A stretch of DNA of 25,381 nucleotides from Phoronis australis. Its lineage: Eukaryota; Phoronida; Phoronidae. The stretch lies in assembly GCA_002633005.1 (NCBI GenBank), contig NMRA01000372.1, positions 118,836-144,216 of the forward strand. Direction: 5' to 3'. Of the stretch, positions 10,575 to 20,978 are shown piece by piece (position 1 is the first letter of the stretch; every line of letters starts with the position of its first letter). The position numbers and the translations under genes are program-made. Under the pieces are notes generated by a model, which saw only the letters and a list, made by a program, of their open reading frames with translations, did not search any database and was not told the DNA's origin.

Positions 10575-11684
10575 TCTTAAAGATGTAATCAATGTAATAA
10601 CATGGTTCTAACTAATCTGTAGCGGGGTTTGAACAGCAGTGCTGTGCTTTATGCAAAACCAACTGCTGTTGTATTCTTAGATACATTTATCTTGAAAGTG
10701 TAAAAACAATGACATCTCCAGTTAGATGACCTCTGCGCGTACCAAACCGTTTGTCGTGTTCCACGTGTTCCACGTAGCCCACATGTTGCGTTATTCCCCA
10801 GCACTACATCAAAGTACCTAAGGCCACGGTTCGGTGATTTGCAACTCGATCATTTTCACCACAAAGCTTGTTTTTTGACATGTAGTGACTTATCAAGGCA
10901 CTTCATAGTCATATTATCGTTATGGTTAGCTAATCACCGACATAAATATGTAGCTTCTTGCAAACTGCATTTTAAACGTTTCGTTTGTAGCAGTTTTGAA
11001 CATTTTCTGCTCACACATAGTGACCTCGTATCGTTACCTTGTCGCAGTCACTAATTTAGCAAACAAAGCTTTACAGAATACTTTTTAGGGAGCAACAGCC
11101 CAGAGGTGACCTCCCGAATGACTGCTTCCTTTATCAGGCTGGCACTATTCAGAAACTGGATGGTTTGTTGGTTAAAGTGGGCCGTTAAGGTAACCTAGGG
11201 CAACACCAAGTTTGTCACTTTGGTAAAGGTAAAACTTAGTTGTAAAAATTTCTTTACCTTTAAAGTAATCACACTCAGCCGCGTATTTTAGTCAAATTCA
11301 AGTATTTCACTACAGGAAGGTTTTGGTGTGTCACACGCTGGAGTACTAGCTTCAACATCACGAAGCGATAACCAATGATTCTGAGTTTTAATCCTTTATA
11401 ACTAGAAAATCATTCCTGCAGTTTCACCCTCATTTTCATTGCTCACGCGAGGTGGTGCTTCAATTAAGATGACATTTTATGAAAAGTGACGCCAGGCTTT
11501 GGTCAAAATTTGTCGTGGGTTACCATTTCACTGTTACTGGATATTTTTCCAATGCATCTGTTAGCGCTTCACAGTTACAAAAAATACTTAGTAAACAACT
11601 GAACAGGCATATTCTCCCGATGTGTGAAGAGCACAGCTGCCAGAGACTTGGCTGTTTGCATACTTGCACCCAGGCTAAAAATTG

Positions 11685-11715
11685 GGGGTCTCGAGTTTTT
11701 GGGAATGTGGGCCTT
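11685..11715 (-). repeat. Fragment related to the 8983-9278 MITE
   Basis: The stretch gggggtctcgagtttttggg is the reverse complement of part of 9159-9189 inside the G-rich MITE, and similarity extends into the following g-atgtgg-cctt. It probably belongs to a decayed second copy in opposite orientation; ends were not found. Confidence 0.45.
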
Positions 11716-12269
11716 TTGCTTAAGATTCACGAAAGTAAAATATAATAAACTGTACACTGTGCTTTGAGCATGGTATCAGAGCATACATGCAGGTCAGGTC
11801 ACAATTGAATTTATTGACTTAAGCTTCGATAGGCTTATCGTAGCAGGAAAACGTTTTCAAAGATACAATCATCCAGGCACTTAAAATAAAATCATTTCAT
11901 TTCCGCCACCCTGACGTTCCTTTGTGACGGTTAACTCCAGAAAACCGTTGCTTTTCCCAATCTCCATGGTCGGAGCACATCCGTTTTGTTGCATAAATAT
12001 TTTGTGTTTAAATTTGAAAGCAAGTACATGTGAGATACGTGTAGCAAACGCACAATCGGACGGAGCAGATTTCACAACCTACAGTGTACATGTATACGGA
12101 AGATATATGGAATTCGCTTCAGAAAGTTCAATTGGTTGAGATAGTGTCCAAACCTGACCATTTTACATGTTGGCATCCCAAACCAAAACAAAGTACCCTA
12201 CTTTATATCGTTGCATATCAATGTCATTGAATGTTTTACTGTAGTGGTGTAAACTTAACTGTAATTTAC

Positions 12270-12570
12270 CTGAAGGCAGTCTCTCAAATTTCTGCCGTGA
12301 CGATAAAGGAAGGTAATACACTCGTGATGATCTGTTGTCCATAATTTTCAGTCTTGTTTCAGTCAACGTGTCGTAAAGCAGTACATGGCCATGAGTGCGG
12401 ACCACTATCTTCCGGTCGCACGTGAGCGGCTGGTTGGTAGTGACGATCAAGGGCAGTTTGTGCTGGGCAAGAATTTTGCCCAACTCCATGTCAGTCTCCG
12501 ATGGTTTTATTTCTTCGTTGTTTTGCGAGCCAAGTTGCGTCAAATACCTCGTAACTTCACGGACGTACAT
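12270..12570 (-). CDS. CABIT-domain protein (Themis/GAREM-like), exon 1
   Basis: First visible coding exon. The ATG at 12570-12568 has an in-frame TGA two codons upstream and a TATA/Inr-like promoter just beyond, so it is taken as the start. The donor CCTTCAG|GTAAATT leaves one base (G) that joins AT of exon 2. The 100 complete codons comprise a polar N-terminus (MYVREVTRYLTQLGSQNNEE), a helix leading to ILAQHKLPLIVTTNQPLT (the LP-hydrophobic opening strand of a CABIT module), HGHVLLYDTLTETRLKIMD (the 'lsxGdxLlv' and following strands) and VYYLPLSSRQKFERLPS, the hallmark LPL-S-x-x-KF strand followed by a short turn. With exons 2 and 3 this makes about one full CABIT domain of about 250 residues. 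CABIT proteins are adaptors: Themis acts in T-cell receptor signalling, GAREM in EGF-receptor/ERK signalling. Specific function here is unknown. A non-coding or short coding upstream exon remains possible. Confidence 0.7.
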
Positions 12571-12579
12571 GTATCAAAA

Positions 12580-12612
12580 TATGTGACCTTCGTTCCGTCC
12601 ACTTTATGTATA
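12580..12612 (-). promoter_or_regulatory. Candidate core promoter of the CABIT gene
   Basis: On the minus strand TATACATAAAG begins at 12612, and an initiator-like TCACATA places its A at 12584, 28 nt downstream, the usual TATA-to-start spacing. The ATG follows 14 nt later, giving an unusually short leader. The TATA match is imperfect, so this is tentative. Confidence 0.3.
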
Positions 12613-13017
12613 CTTTGGCGTGCGCAACAAGTCATGCTATACAGTGTACAGTGTACCTCCTTTCGTAACACTCACGCCACAAAGGCCAGCCTCGCAAACA
12701 GTATTCGGTTACCTAAGTAAGCTTTTGTCCATAGCACAATACGTAGATCTATTCGTAAAAAATACACAGCCCATTCACTTCACCAAATCAGTAACGATGA
12801 GTCATATGATTCAACTTACGCCTTTACGCTAACATTACGAGCCTGGCCAAAGTCAGCATGTAAACTACATGTACTTGCAGGCGGTCTGGTGCACGTTGTA
12901 CCAGACGTGGGCAGGCCGCTCATGCGTACCATTACACTGATCACATTGTACCATATTTATGCTTTATAGTATAAGACCGAGCTCAATAGCTAGAGGCAGG
13001 ATCAAGCAGCGAACAGC

Positions 13018-13092
13018 AACAGGACTCGAGCTCACTACCTTGAGTAAAAGTCGGGAATGGACACTTGTCCGCCCTAGGCCACACTGCCTCCT
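13018..13092 (-). repeat. Degenerate tRNA-derived SINE segment
   Basis: On the minus strand, gtgtggcctagggcgg resembles an RNA polymerase III A box (TGGCnnAGnGG type), and gagctcgagtcct about 45 nt later resembles a B box (GGTTCGAnTCC) with one core mismatch. The spacing is tRNA-like. It is probably a decayed SINE head; a functional tRNA is excluded by the mismatches. Confidence 0.35.
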
Positions 13093-14650
13093 CCAAAAGG
13101 GAATTCATAGACACAGCACTTGTCCCGTGTTAGGTGTGAGCTCATGAATTGTAGGGGAGTTGATTATTTGTATTTAGAGAGATCCAGCTTCACGTTAAAC
13201 GTGAACAGAACGTGTAAGGTCCGATTTTTGCTCAATTACTACCTGTACGTCACATTCTTAACCTACATGTAGTACCGGTACATTTTCGTGTTTTGTCTTA
13301 TGACATATGGATGACAACAATGTGAAGACAGCTGAACTCGCGTAGGTCCACAGCGTGAGTTCTAATTGGCGATTCAATGTAAAAAATCGTTAGATTCGTG
13401 CAACTATTAATGTTTTTAGAAAGTTTAGTCACCCAGGAGACGGTGCAAATAGTGCACGCCGAATATCCGGTTGATGTTTGAAATGTGACCTTCATTCTAT
13501 TAAGCCCTCTCGTCGTACTTGCAATTTATCTCAGAAAAGGCACAGAAATCGGATGGTAATGGGTGATTCGTACGCCAAAACATCCCAACTTTGGTTCTAT
13601 TTCATGAAAGAAAATGAGAAGAGTGCTTTCTATAGAGCTATTCAAGGGAGTAACTGAGGTTTTTGAGTTGAGCACAACGCTTTTTTCTGCTTTTGTGCTC
13701 AAAACACTCGTGATGTTAGAAAAAATGGCAGCCAATAATTGTGATACCAGGGGCATCGATTGTTAACGGGGGCAGAATATAATGAGGTCAACCCGGCCGT
13801 AAATTTGACTCCTTTTGACTCCTTCCCCCCGGTCGCCACCTATTGGCAACACCTGTACCTCTAGTGTGTCGGTGTACCCTTTGTTGATTGACTCTCACGT
13901 TCGCACCGAGCGTCTAACCGAAGGTCCCTACTGCAACACAACGCACACGCAAACGCTAACCAGTGGTGTGTGGTAACTCACACCTTCGTGTTCGCGTTGA
14001 ACATGTAACCGACGTTCTCATTTATCTGTATCTGACCAAGTCTTATAGATTTGTAGGCAAGGCGAAGTTCTGATTGGAAGCAAACACATGTAGATGGTGT
14101 GTTATCTCTACGTGCGACAATAGGAACTTAATGGTTGTTTTAAAAACTTTAAAAAAACATGCAAAGGCCAGTCCTGCTCGTTCCTGAACATATGTGTGAA
14201 GTGAAACGAATGCTATTGAAAACAGCGTTTATTTATAACAAGAGCAACGCGGGGTGTTGGTATTATCCCGGCCAACCCGCGATCAAAAAAATGAATATTT
14301 ACCAGTACAAGCAGGTCCTTGTGTGAGACGGCGTTGGGGAACGATGTCGTTAATTCTCTATGGCGATCGTGAACGCACATTTTTTCTCTGCATCGGCCTG
14401 AATAGTCGTTCAAGTTACGGTATTATGTCAATAATTTTAGAATAATACGGAGCCTGAATTAGTTGATCGGGTTGAATATTAATTACAATTCATTGTTATT
14501 TCATTATTTCTAAGTGAGATTTAGCCTAAGAAACATAAGTGAATGCGTTTGATATTTTTCAGTTGAACTGTAGCCACACGACGAGTCCGGCTTCAGGGTG
14601 TTAACGTCCACACCTTCAAAAGAGTAATAAAACTTCTGCATGTCACAACG

Positions 14651-14651
<1 letters not shown>

Positions 14652-14710
<59 letters not shown>
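14652..14710. repeat. (GT)n microsatellite abutting an assembly gap
   Basis: About 29 GT units run directly into four undetermined bases (14711-14714). The true repeat length is therefore unknown, and sequence may be missing at the join. Confidence 0.95.
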
Positions 14711-14714
14711 NNNN

Positions 14715-15246
14715 CTATGGTTTATTCAGATTTACAGATTCTATGGTTGGTAGTTGTCTGATGTGATAGTATATTGACGTTTTGTTTTGAACCTTTTTTC
14801 ATCAAGTTTCTTTCTATACTTGTGCTATTTCAAAAGTATCTTTAACAGAACCAGTACATTTCTGTAGTGTTTAGGTAGATTTAAATGGCCATACCAAGTG
14901 TCATTGGGCAATACTTACATAAAATTGTTCTGACCAATTAGTATTTTAAAAGAAAATATATGTTTATGATTATTGTAGAAATTGCTTTCACATTGTTGTT
15001 GTCTTCCTGTGAGAGACTATTATTAATACTATTAATCAGTCCTAAGAACATTGTCTATGATTCAGTGATGATTTAGTTTAATATATCCCAAAAGTAATTC
15101 GTAGGAAATGTTCAATGAATTTGTTATGTTGATTTCCCTAAAGCCAAAAATTATATACTTTTGTAAGACCAATTTTGAGGTATGTGTGTAAAGGATTGTT
15201 ATACCACAATATTAGCGTTGAATGGCAGATACAACCGTGTAATAAG
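14715..15246. other. AT-rich non-coding stretch
   Basis: No coding frame, RNA gene or recognisable repeat is visible between the assembly gap and the SINE-associated palindrome. Confidence 0.5.
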
Positions 15247-15266
15247 TTATCTCACTAGTGAGATAA
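15247..15266. repeat. Perfect 20-bp palindrome beside a SINE head
   Basis: TTATCTCACTAGTGAGATAA is a perfect palindrome lying just 3' (on the minus strand) of the tRNA-like segment at 15280-15354. It may be part of the SINE body or its insertion point. Confidence 0.6.
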
Positions 15267-15279
15267 TATTTTGGCGGGA

Positions 15280-15354
15280 AACCGAGGCCGGATTCGAACC
15301 CGGGCCTCAATAGTTGCGAGTGCGCCGACTTTACCACTACACTACTCAGCGACT
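15280..15354 (-). repeat. tRNA-derived SINE head
   Basis: On the minus strand the A box TAGTGTAGTGG fits TRGYNNARNNG exactly, and the B box GGTTCGAATCC fits GWTCRANNC exactly, about 45 nt apart. A real tRNA is unlikely: the T stem around TTCGAAT has mismatches, the acceptor ends do not pair, and no clean anticodon stem forms. This is therefore read as a SINE head or pseudo-tRNA, with a GC-rich GAGGCCCGGG/GGCCTC palindromic T-arm region. Confidence 0.65.
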
Positions 15355-15544
15355 CACTTCAAACGTGAAAATAGAATACTTAAACGAGCACCCGCAACAA
15401 TCGCATGTTCAGCAAAGGCCATTGCACCGACATTTATACGCTATGAAAAATAAGACGCATAATTTCCATAAAAAACGATATTTTAATTCACTGAATTTTT
15501 TCTCTCGTGTTCTCTCACTTGTAAATCACCGATCTCTAATTTGA

Positions 15545-16143
15545 ATGCAGGTGTCGTGTGGTCGGGATCCTTTGACTTGAGCATTATAGTCAGTTACTAT
15601 TGGTAACCTACTTTAGCAGACGATATATTCCCGGTCGAAGCTTAGCATGATAAAATGTGTAGTAAGCTATAACAGTTGCTAAACCTTAATTTATAGATTC
15701 CTTTTATTTCTATTAGTTTTATTTTTCAATTGGTTTTGAGTAAAAGCATTGTTTTACAAAAACATTTCGGCTTTTCTTAAAAGGTCACGACCTCCGACCC
15801 CGGGCCTCTGACATAGAAAGTAGTTACAAAGCCGAGGCGAGTCGAGAAAGGAAGATCGATTCATTGCAATGTTTCTCGTTCAGTATGTGGTAACGCCCCT
15901 CGGGCGATAATTCTCCAAAACCCACTCGGGCTCTAGATAACGGGGGATAACGACTTCGCCATGTAATATTCTATATACATTATAATAAAAATGCTATAAT
16001 ATTGTTTATTTTATGTGTAAATCACTACACTTGAAGTGATGTTAATTACAACATGTTGACTACGTTTTGAGAAAATCATGATATGTGTATTATAACTGTC
16101 TCAATCTTTTTCAATGTCAAATTAAACTGGAGATCATGAACTG
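15545..16143. other. Repeat-like non-coding stretch
   Basis: Contains gccgaggcgagtcgag (about 15831-15846) and a CCCCTCGGGCGATAA/CACTCGGGCTCTAGATAACG pair (about 15896-15941), giving the look of a dispersed repeat. No ends or coding capacity were identified. Confidence 0.35.
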
Positions 16144-16558
16144 ATGATGCAGGTGAACTTAGGACCAAGACTACAAAACAGAAGAGTCAAACACAACGTA
16201 CATTCAAGCCACACGGGTGCCACAAGTCAATCTGTTCATCTCTGTATCGATGTTATCAGTAAAACATCAAGTAAAACCCCACCCGTTTTATCAGCACACC
16301 AGTTTACACAACTTCTGGCCAATTTTTAGATCCCAGTCGTTTATGAGTGGGGAACTTTGAATCATCTCGTGAAGTGTTGCCGCACTCCCCTCTCTCCCCA
16401 TGGGCAAGCTCATCAGCATTCATTGACTTCACTGGCTATTTGTTTTGTTTTCCCTTTTGCTGTTAAAATTTTACAAGAAGATTCTACACTCGCTTTCATC
16501 TCGGTGCTGCAACATTTTGTTTACCCCTGGCTGACAGGCCACATGGAACAACTCCTGG
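16144..16558 (+). pseudogene. Possible decayed coding remnant, identity unknown
   Basis: Three consecutive stretches in shifting plus-strand frames look peptide-like: one ending SAHQFTQLLANF at a TAG (16327), one with SREVLPHSPLSPWASS (about 16362-16410) in another frame, and one with TLAFISVLQHFVYPWLTG (about 16489-16542) in a third, followed by a strong donor-like GTGAGT at 16559. A single-base shift at the run of Ts near 16325 would continue the first into the second. This could be a frameshifted helical-repeat gene remnant or chance. I do not recognise the family. Confidence 0.2.
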
Positions 16559-16599
16559 GTGAGTCGTCAGTTTAGAAACCCTTGTTCTCAGTGGTTTCG

Positions 16600-17165
16600 T
16601 TTAAAACTAGATGCCTGTACTTTTCAAAACCCTGGTTGGATGTACCTTCACGTCGTGGGTAACATGTTCGTTGAAGCCCGCCTCACAATAACACTGAGAT
16701 TGTTTCCTGAAATGAAAATAAATTCGTTTCTGAAACTAAAATTACGGTATGCTTGATGTACATGTAGTGCTCATGGCAATTTAATGGAAATATGCTATGC
16801 TGTTGTTCAGTTTTGATACGAAAGTAACACAGTAATGACATAAAATGTGATTAATTCATTGCACCACACTTATTTTGTAACATTTTTCACGTTTTTTAAG
16901 TAAAAAGTTCATTACTGTTCGACACACCACTATGATAAAACCTAAAAACACTGCTACAGGTTTTAGTATCCTTTTAAAAACTATGCACCAACTTAACGAA
17001 GCCTCCTGCTTTACTCAAATAGGATTTGTACTCACTCTCTCAGTCACAACTTGGACAGTAGGGTTCTTGCTAGGAGGTAACTCGGTCACGCTTGGCGGTT
17101 TCTAAAAGAGACTTTGCAATGAGCTTTCAAAATTTGCTCTAAAATTTTGAGGGCTGTCGAACATT
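16600..17165. other. Non-coding stretch
   Basis: AT-rich sequence with no supported gene, leading up to the 3' tail of the LINE on the minus strand. Confidence 0.5.
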
Positions 17166-18490
17166 TTTATTTATTTATTGTGATATTTAAATTTAGGGTG
17201 ACCTCTTCAATGATAGCACTGCTTTCCAAGAGGGCCGTCAACAACAAAATATAAAACAGTAATATAATACAATAAAGTAATAAAACAATAATTAAATACA
17301 GAGATACAATTAAAACAGGTTGAGAATTAAGATAATAAATAAATGAGGAAGGATGATGAAAATTGGATTAAGAGAGATGAAACAAATACAGATGATAATT
17401 AACAGTGAGAGTATTTACTTACGATGAAAAATGACGTAATTAAGACAGGTAGGGTGTAAAAACGGTTTGGTAAATTACAGCCACCTTTTAATAATAAGTT
17501 TGAAAGCGAAAGTATTTATTAAATCGGACCGGTTAATTTCTGGGCTAAGAGAGTTCCATATTGCAGAAGCAGCATAAATAAAAGATCTCTGGCCGGTCTC
17601 GGTTTTATTTTTTTTAAAAGAAACATTACCTGCAACAGAAGAATGTGTAGAGTATACAACTTGGCTGCTGCTGGATTTTCTGAAGAGAGATGCTGGCGCC
17701 AAGCCATTGGCACATCTGTACATACAACAGGCAGAGAGATATTTATTTCAGTTTTTGTTTTACTTTCATAAATCCAAGCTTGTAGTACAAGTCGTCGACC
17801 CTGGTGTCCCCAGTTCTAGTACCCAGGGTAGTCCTGGCGGCTCTATTTTGGATTACTTGGATTTTGCTGACAAGTGTGTCACTGGTGTGCCCCCAAACTG
17901 GTAAACAATAATCAATATGAGGCTGAATAATAGAATGGTAAAGTGTCTTAAGACTGCTGACATTAAGAAATTTACCAAGACGTTTAAGTACACCGATTAT
18001 TTTTAATAATTTTATTCTTCAACAATGTACACTTATAATTTTTTTAAGGGTGAAAGGGTGAACAAGGAAAAGGGGCAAGGACTTTCACTCGCACACTCGC
18101 ACACTCATTCACACTTTTCATCATTTAATAATAACACCACTAAACAATATATGAATTAAATATATTACAGATATTACAGATTCATTGCATGGCAGCACTG
18201 AGGCTCTCCCACATTTTAATATTAATGTTGTCCGGTTCTTTTTGTTTTTGAAATTAAATATTGTAATTTTAATATATTTTGACATGAATAACTTAAGAGC
18301 AGACTAATCTGGATGCAACTGCTGTTGGCTACGCAAATAAATAAAATATTGGGCAATAGTGATAACATAATTAATCAACAGGGAGAATTAAGAACTAATT
18401 TTCTTTGATAATTTCTTTATGATGGGATGTATGTGCATATTAAATTTAAGATTGGGATCCAAAATAAGGCCCAAAATACACAGCTTGGTA
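17166..18490 (-). mobile_element. 5'-truncated non-LTR retrotransposon (CR1/L2/Jockey-like)
   Basis: Read on the minus strand, three reverse-transcriptase pieces appear in the order expected for the C-terminal third of a LINE polymerase: LGLILDPNLKFNMHIH (about 18469-18420), LYHSIIQPHIDYCLPVWG (about 17949-17896) with KIQVIQNRAARTTLG, and after a frameshift YRCANGLAPASLF (17720-17682) with SFIYAASAIWNSLSPEI. The 3' UTR follows, with CTCTTGGAAAGCAGTG and GAGGTCACCCTAAAT, and the copy ends in an AATAAATAAATAAA tail near 17166. It is dead: truncated at the 5' end, frameshifted near 17752 and split by an insertion at about 18014-18397. The catalytic core of the polymerase and the endonuclease are absent. 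The tail and terminal domain fit CR1/L2/Jockey-type elements, but the exact clade is not resolved. Confidence 0.85.
18014..18397 (-). mobile_element. Insertion nested in the LINE
   Basis: About 385 bp separates two reverse-transcriptase pieces that should be contiguous (KKLSKKI... and ...IGVLKRLGKF). Similar AT-rich words flank it (minus strand AAATTATCAAAGAAAAT and AAATTATTAAAAATAAT), suggesting an imperfect target-site duplication. On the minus strand the insert ends in gaagaataaaattattaaaa, the sort of 3' tail seen on LINEs and SINEs, so a second short retroelement copy in the same orientation is the best guess. No coding sequence is visible in it. Confidence 0.5.
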
Positions 18491-20208
18491 GTTTTATACC
18501 AAAACCAAGAATGGCATGCGACTTCAGTGCACCATCAGACAATGCACCTATGATGCCAAAACAATCCGAACTCTAGAAATTGGGTACACAATGGCTGCCG
18601 ACCCTACCTTTTTTGCTAACCAGAACAGTCTGGGGGGTACCTGAAGTTCCAACCAAAATTTGCATTGCAGACAGAAAATGACATAGTTTACAAACAGCCG
18701 CGGTTGCAAGATAAAAACAAAGGGGACAACAAACTGCCTTATTTTCGCGACTTAAAAATGTCGTAGCAACCATAGTTAGAGTAAATCTCAAAGCAATCAT
18801 GCAATCGAACAGGCGTTATTTTTATGAAATGGGGTGTTGACTGCGGCTCGACCAAACTGCTTAGTGTCACCAGAGTCCCCGTCCATGTGTCATGACTGGA
18901 GTGCTACCCATTCACAGCGCCACCACAGCCCCCGGGGTCCTGGCGGTTCAGACCAGGGTTTGATCGTTTAACCCATTAAGTTTTCCTTAGATGTGGCTTT
19001 TCGTGAAGTTGCATTTTACTGTGTTTTGCGGCCAAAAATCAAATTAGGTCTTTTACTCCTTACCGTGTTGAGATAGATTTCCTGTTACCAACATATTGGC
19101 GACTCATGAACGTATACTGGGGTTGGTCAACCCTAAATCAACATAATCGAAAATGCTGCACGGAGCTATATTCAAAATAGAATCTGAAAAAAAAACGATG
19201 TTACTGTTCTCTAAATTATGACTTAGTTTTCTAATTTCTACAACTTTCGATTTTTATGACAATCGGAAAAGTGCTGTTTTTGACAGTCCTTCATGCAAAA
19301 TTCAGTGTGGAACGTTTCAAAATAATTTCTAACACTGTTTCGGAAGGCAGTGCATAAGCTAAAGCATAATAACTGAAACATTCGTATGAATCCAATCGGC
19401 CATTTCTTAGAAATGACGCTCCGCAATCAGACAAATTTGAAACTCTTCTAAGGTCCTACATAACCATAATTACATGTAATATGTGGCAAAGGGAGTCTTC
19501 ACTCATAAGTTAAGCTGAAAAGACCGACCAATACACCACAGCGTGGCGATGAGCAGTTCGCTTATCTTATTGAATGGCGGCCATTCAATATTCCCATGTA
19601 CATGTACATGGATACATCGATATTTGTGGAACTGGGTGCGAGCTTTCGTGAGTCCGTTCAAAAATAGCTCCGCAAAGAGGCAATTTATGAGAAAGGGAAG
19701 CGGTTATCAGCAGACATGGGTCGCTTAGTGAGCGCCCAGCTGTACAAAATAATGACGCCCGAAAATACCACCTACGGAGATATCGTACATAACCGCATTT
19801 AAAAAACGATAACACACGCCCGTGTTGACTTAGGAAGTTAATGCCATAGCCATAGATCCCAACGCGAGATTATCGCTATGCCACAAAGTGCATTAGTCTA
19901 TCAATAATGTAGGCCTACATGTACATGTACCGGATCACGCACGAATCCGTGTAGCCATATTATCACTTAATGATTTTACATGTGAGAACTCGAATTTCAC
20001 CTGCCGTATCTGTAGGGAATCTATTCAGTGAAATCAGTTTAATCACAATGTGGTGTTATATTTTGATTCACTTGTTTGCTGAGTCTGTTTTAAAAACATG
20101 AAAACAATTGATAACCAATGTCCGGCATGCAAATATTTGGTCAGCTATCACTGATGCCCCATAGTATCCATTAGACCTCATTTCAAATCTCTGGTATTGA
20201 AATGCCTG
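18491..20208. other. Non-coding stretch
   Basis: No supported gene. It contains lineage-typical palindromic words: catgtacatgtacatgg near 19597-19613 and gtaggcctacatgtacatgt near 19909-19928. Short frames on both strands lack domains or paired splice sites. Confidence 0.5.
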
Positions 20209-20216
20209 GGTAGAGT
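20209..20216. repeat. Left target-site duplication (GGTAGAGT)
   Basis: Identical to the 8 bases at 20979-20986 immediately outside the right end of the foldback element. An 8-bp duplication is typical of hAT-superfamily transposition. Confidence 0.8.
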
Positions 20217-20978
20217 CACAGGCGTCCTATCCTCAGCTCGTCCCCAATACACTATACTGATAATACTACATGGTTTGACCCTCCGGACTAGGAATTCCAC
20301 GGGTGCTTCACTTCAGCCGTCCATAGCAAACACAAAACTCAATGAATTTACACAAAACAGGGGCTCAACAAACCATGAGGAATTTTTCTTTCTCCCAATA
20401 TCATTTACGGTGTCCTGCTACACTGAGTTCGCAAGAAATTCGAGTTCAAAGCACAAAAATCTTCCCAAAAAGTCCGTCCGGAGCACCTCGCGTGTCCCAC
20501 GCGAAGGTCAAGGACGGTACGGAATTATCTAATGAGTTAGGGATGGTTACGAAATGGTCTGGCTAAGGTGGAGTCAAAGACGCTAACTACGGTCTCTGGT
20601 GGAGTTGTCGATGTCGTGATATTCCGTGACAATCGGAAATCGCCTTTCATCAGTAACTCATCGGATAATTCCGTACCGCCGTTGACCTTCGCGCGGGACA
20701 CTGGAGTTGTTCTACACGGGCTTTTTTGGGAAGTTTTTTGTACTTTGACTGCAAATTTCTTGCGAACTCGGTGAAGCAGGACACTGTAAATGATATTGGG
20801 AGAAAGAACAATTCCTCATGGTTTGTTGAACCACTGTTTTGTGAAAATTTGTTGAGTTTTTTGTTTGCTTTAGACGGCTGAAGTAAAGCACGCGTGGACT
20901 ATTTCTAGTCTGGAGTGCAATACCTTGTAGTATATACATATAGTGTATTGGGATTTTCAGAAGCTGAGGACGCCTGTG
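20217..20978. mobile_element. Foldback hAT-like MITE with long inverted repeats
   Basis: A 762-bp element starting CACAGGCGTCC and ending GGACGCCTGTG, flanked by perfect 8-bp duplications. Nearly the whole length is an inverted repeat: left arm 20217-about 20539 and right arm about 20653-20978 match with moderate divergence (for example tcaacaaaccatgaggaat in the left arm and its exact complement at about 20809-20827), leaving a loop of about 110 bp. No transposase is encoded, so it was mobilised in trans by an enzyme elsewhere in the genome. The 8-bp duplication fits hAT; P-type elements also give 8 bp. Open frames inside the arms are mirror images of one another and are not genes. Transcription through it would give a long hairpin RNA. 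Confidence 0.85.

Larger units (their letters stand above)
5546..12269 (-). other. CABIT gene intron 1
   Basis: 6,724 bp between exons 1 and 2, from CTTCAG|GTAAAT to TTCTTCAG|AT. It encloses a plus-strand exon of an unknown gene (8130-8263), two MITE-like elements (8983-9278, 9449-9593), a (TGCG)n tract (10516-10574), a hairpin region (10224-10371) and a MITE fragment (11685-11715). The stretches 5546-8129, 8264-8982, 9594-10515 and 10575-12269 otherwise hold only short unsupported frames. Confidence 0.6.
12571..14651. other. Intergenic stretch with a pseudo-tRNA and little else
   Basis: Between the CABIT start and the GT tract I see a small perfect hairpin (gtctggt/accagac, about 12883-12905), a degenerate tRNA-like segment (listed separately) and a short ttgactcc repeat near 13806-13823. 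Open frames here are short and featureless. No gene is supported. Confidence 0.5.

Noticed and set aside
10374-10592. Minus-strand frame with His-Thr-Ala-Arg repeats
   Set aside because: It is produced by the (TGCG)n microsatellite.
12385-12720. Plus-strand 111-codon frame
   Set aside because: It is antisense to CABIT exon 1, which has domain similarity and splice support; the plus-strand frame has neither.
15280-15354. Functional tRNA gene on the minus strand
   Set aside because: A and B boxes are intact, but the acceptor and T stems are mismatched and no proper anticodon arm forms, so a SINE head is the better call.
20197-20939. Several open frames in the foldback element
   Set aside because: Frames on the two strands are mirror images created by the inverted arms; no transposase motifs are present.
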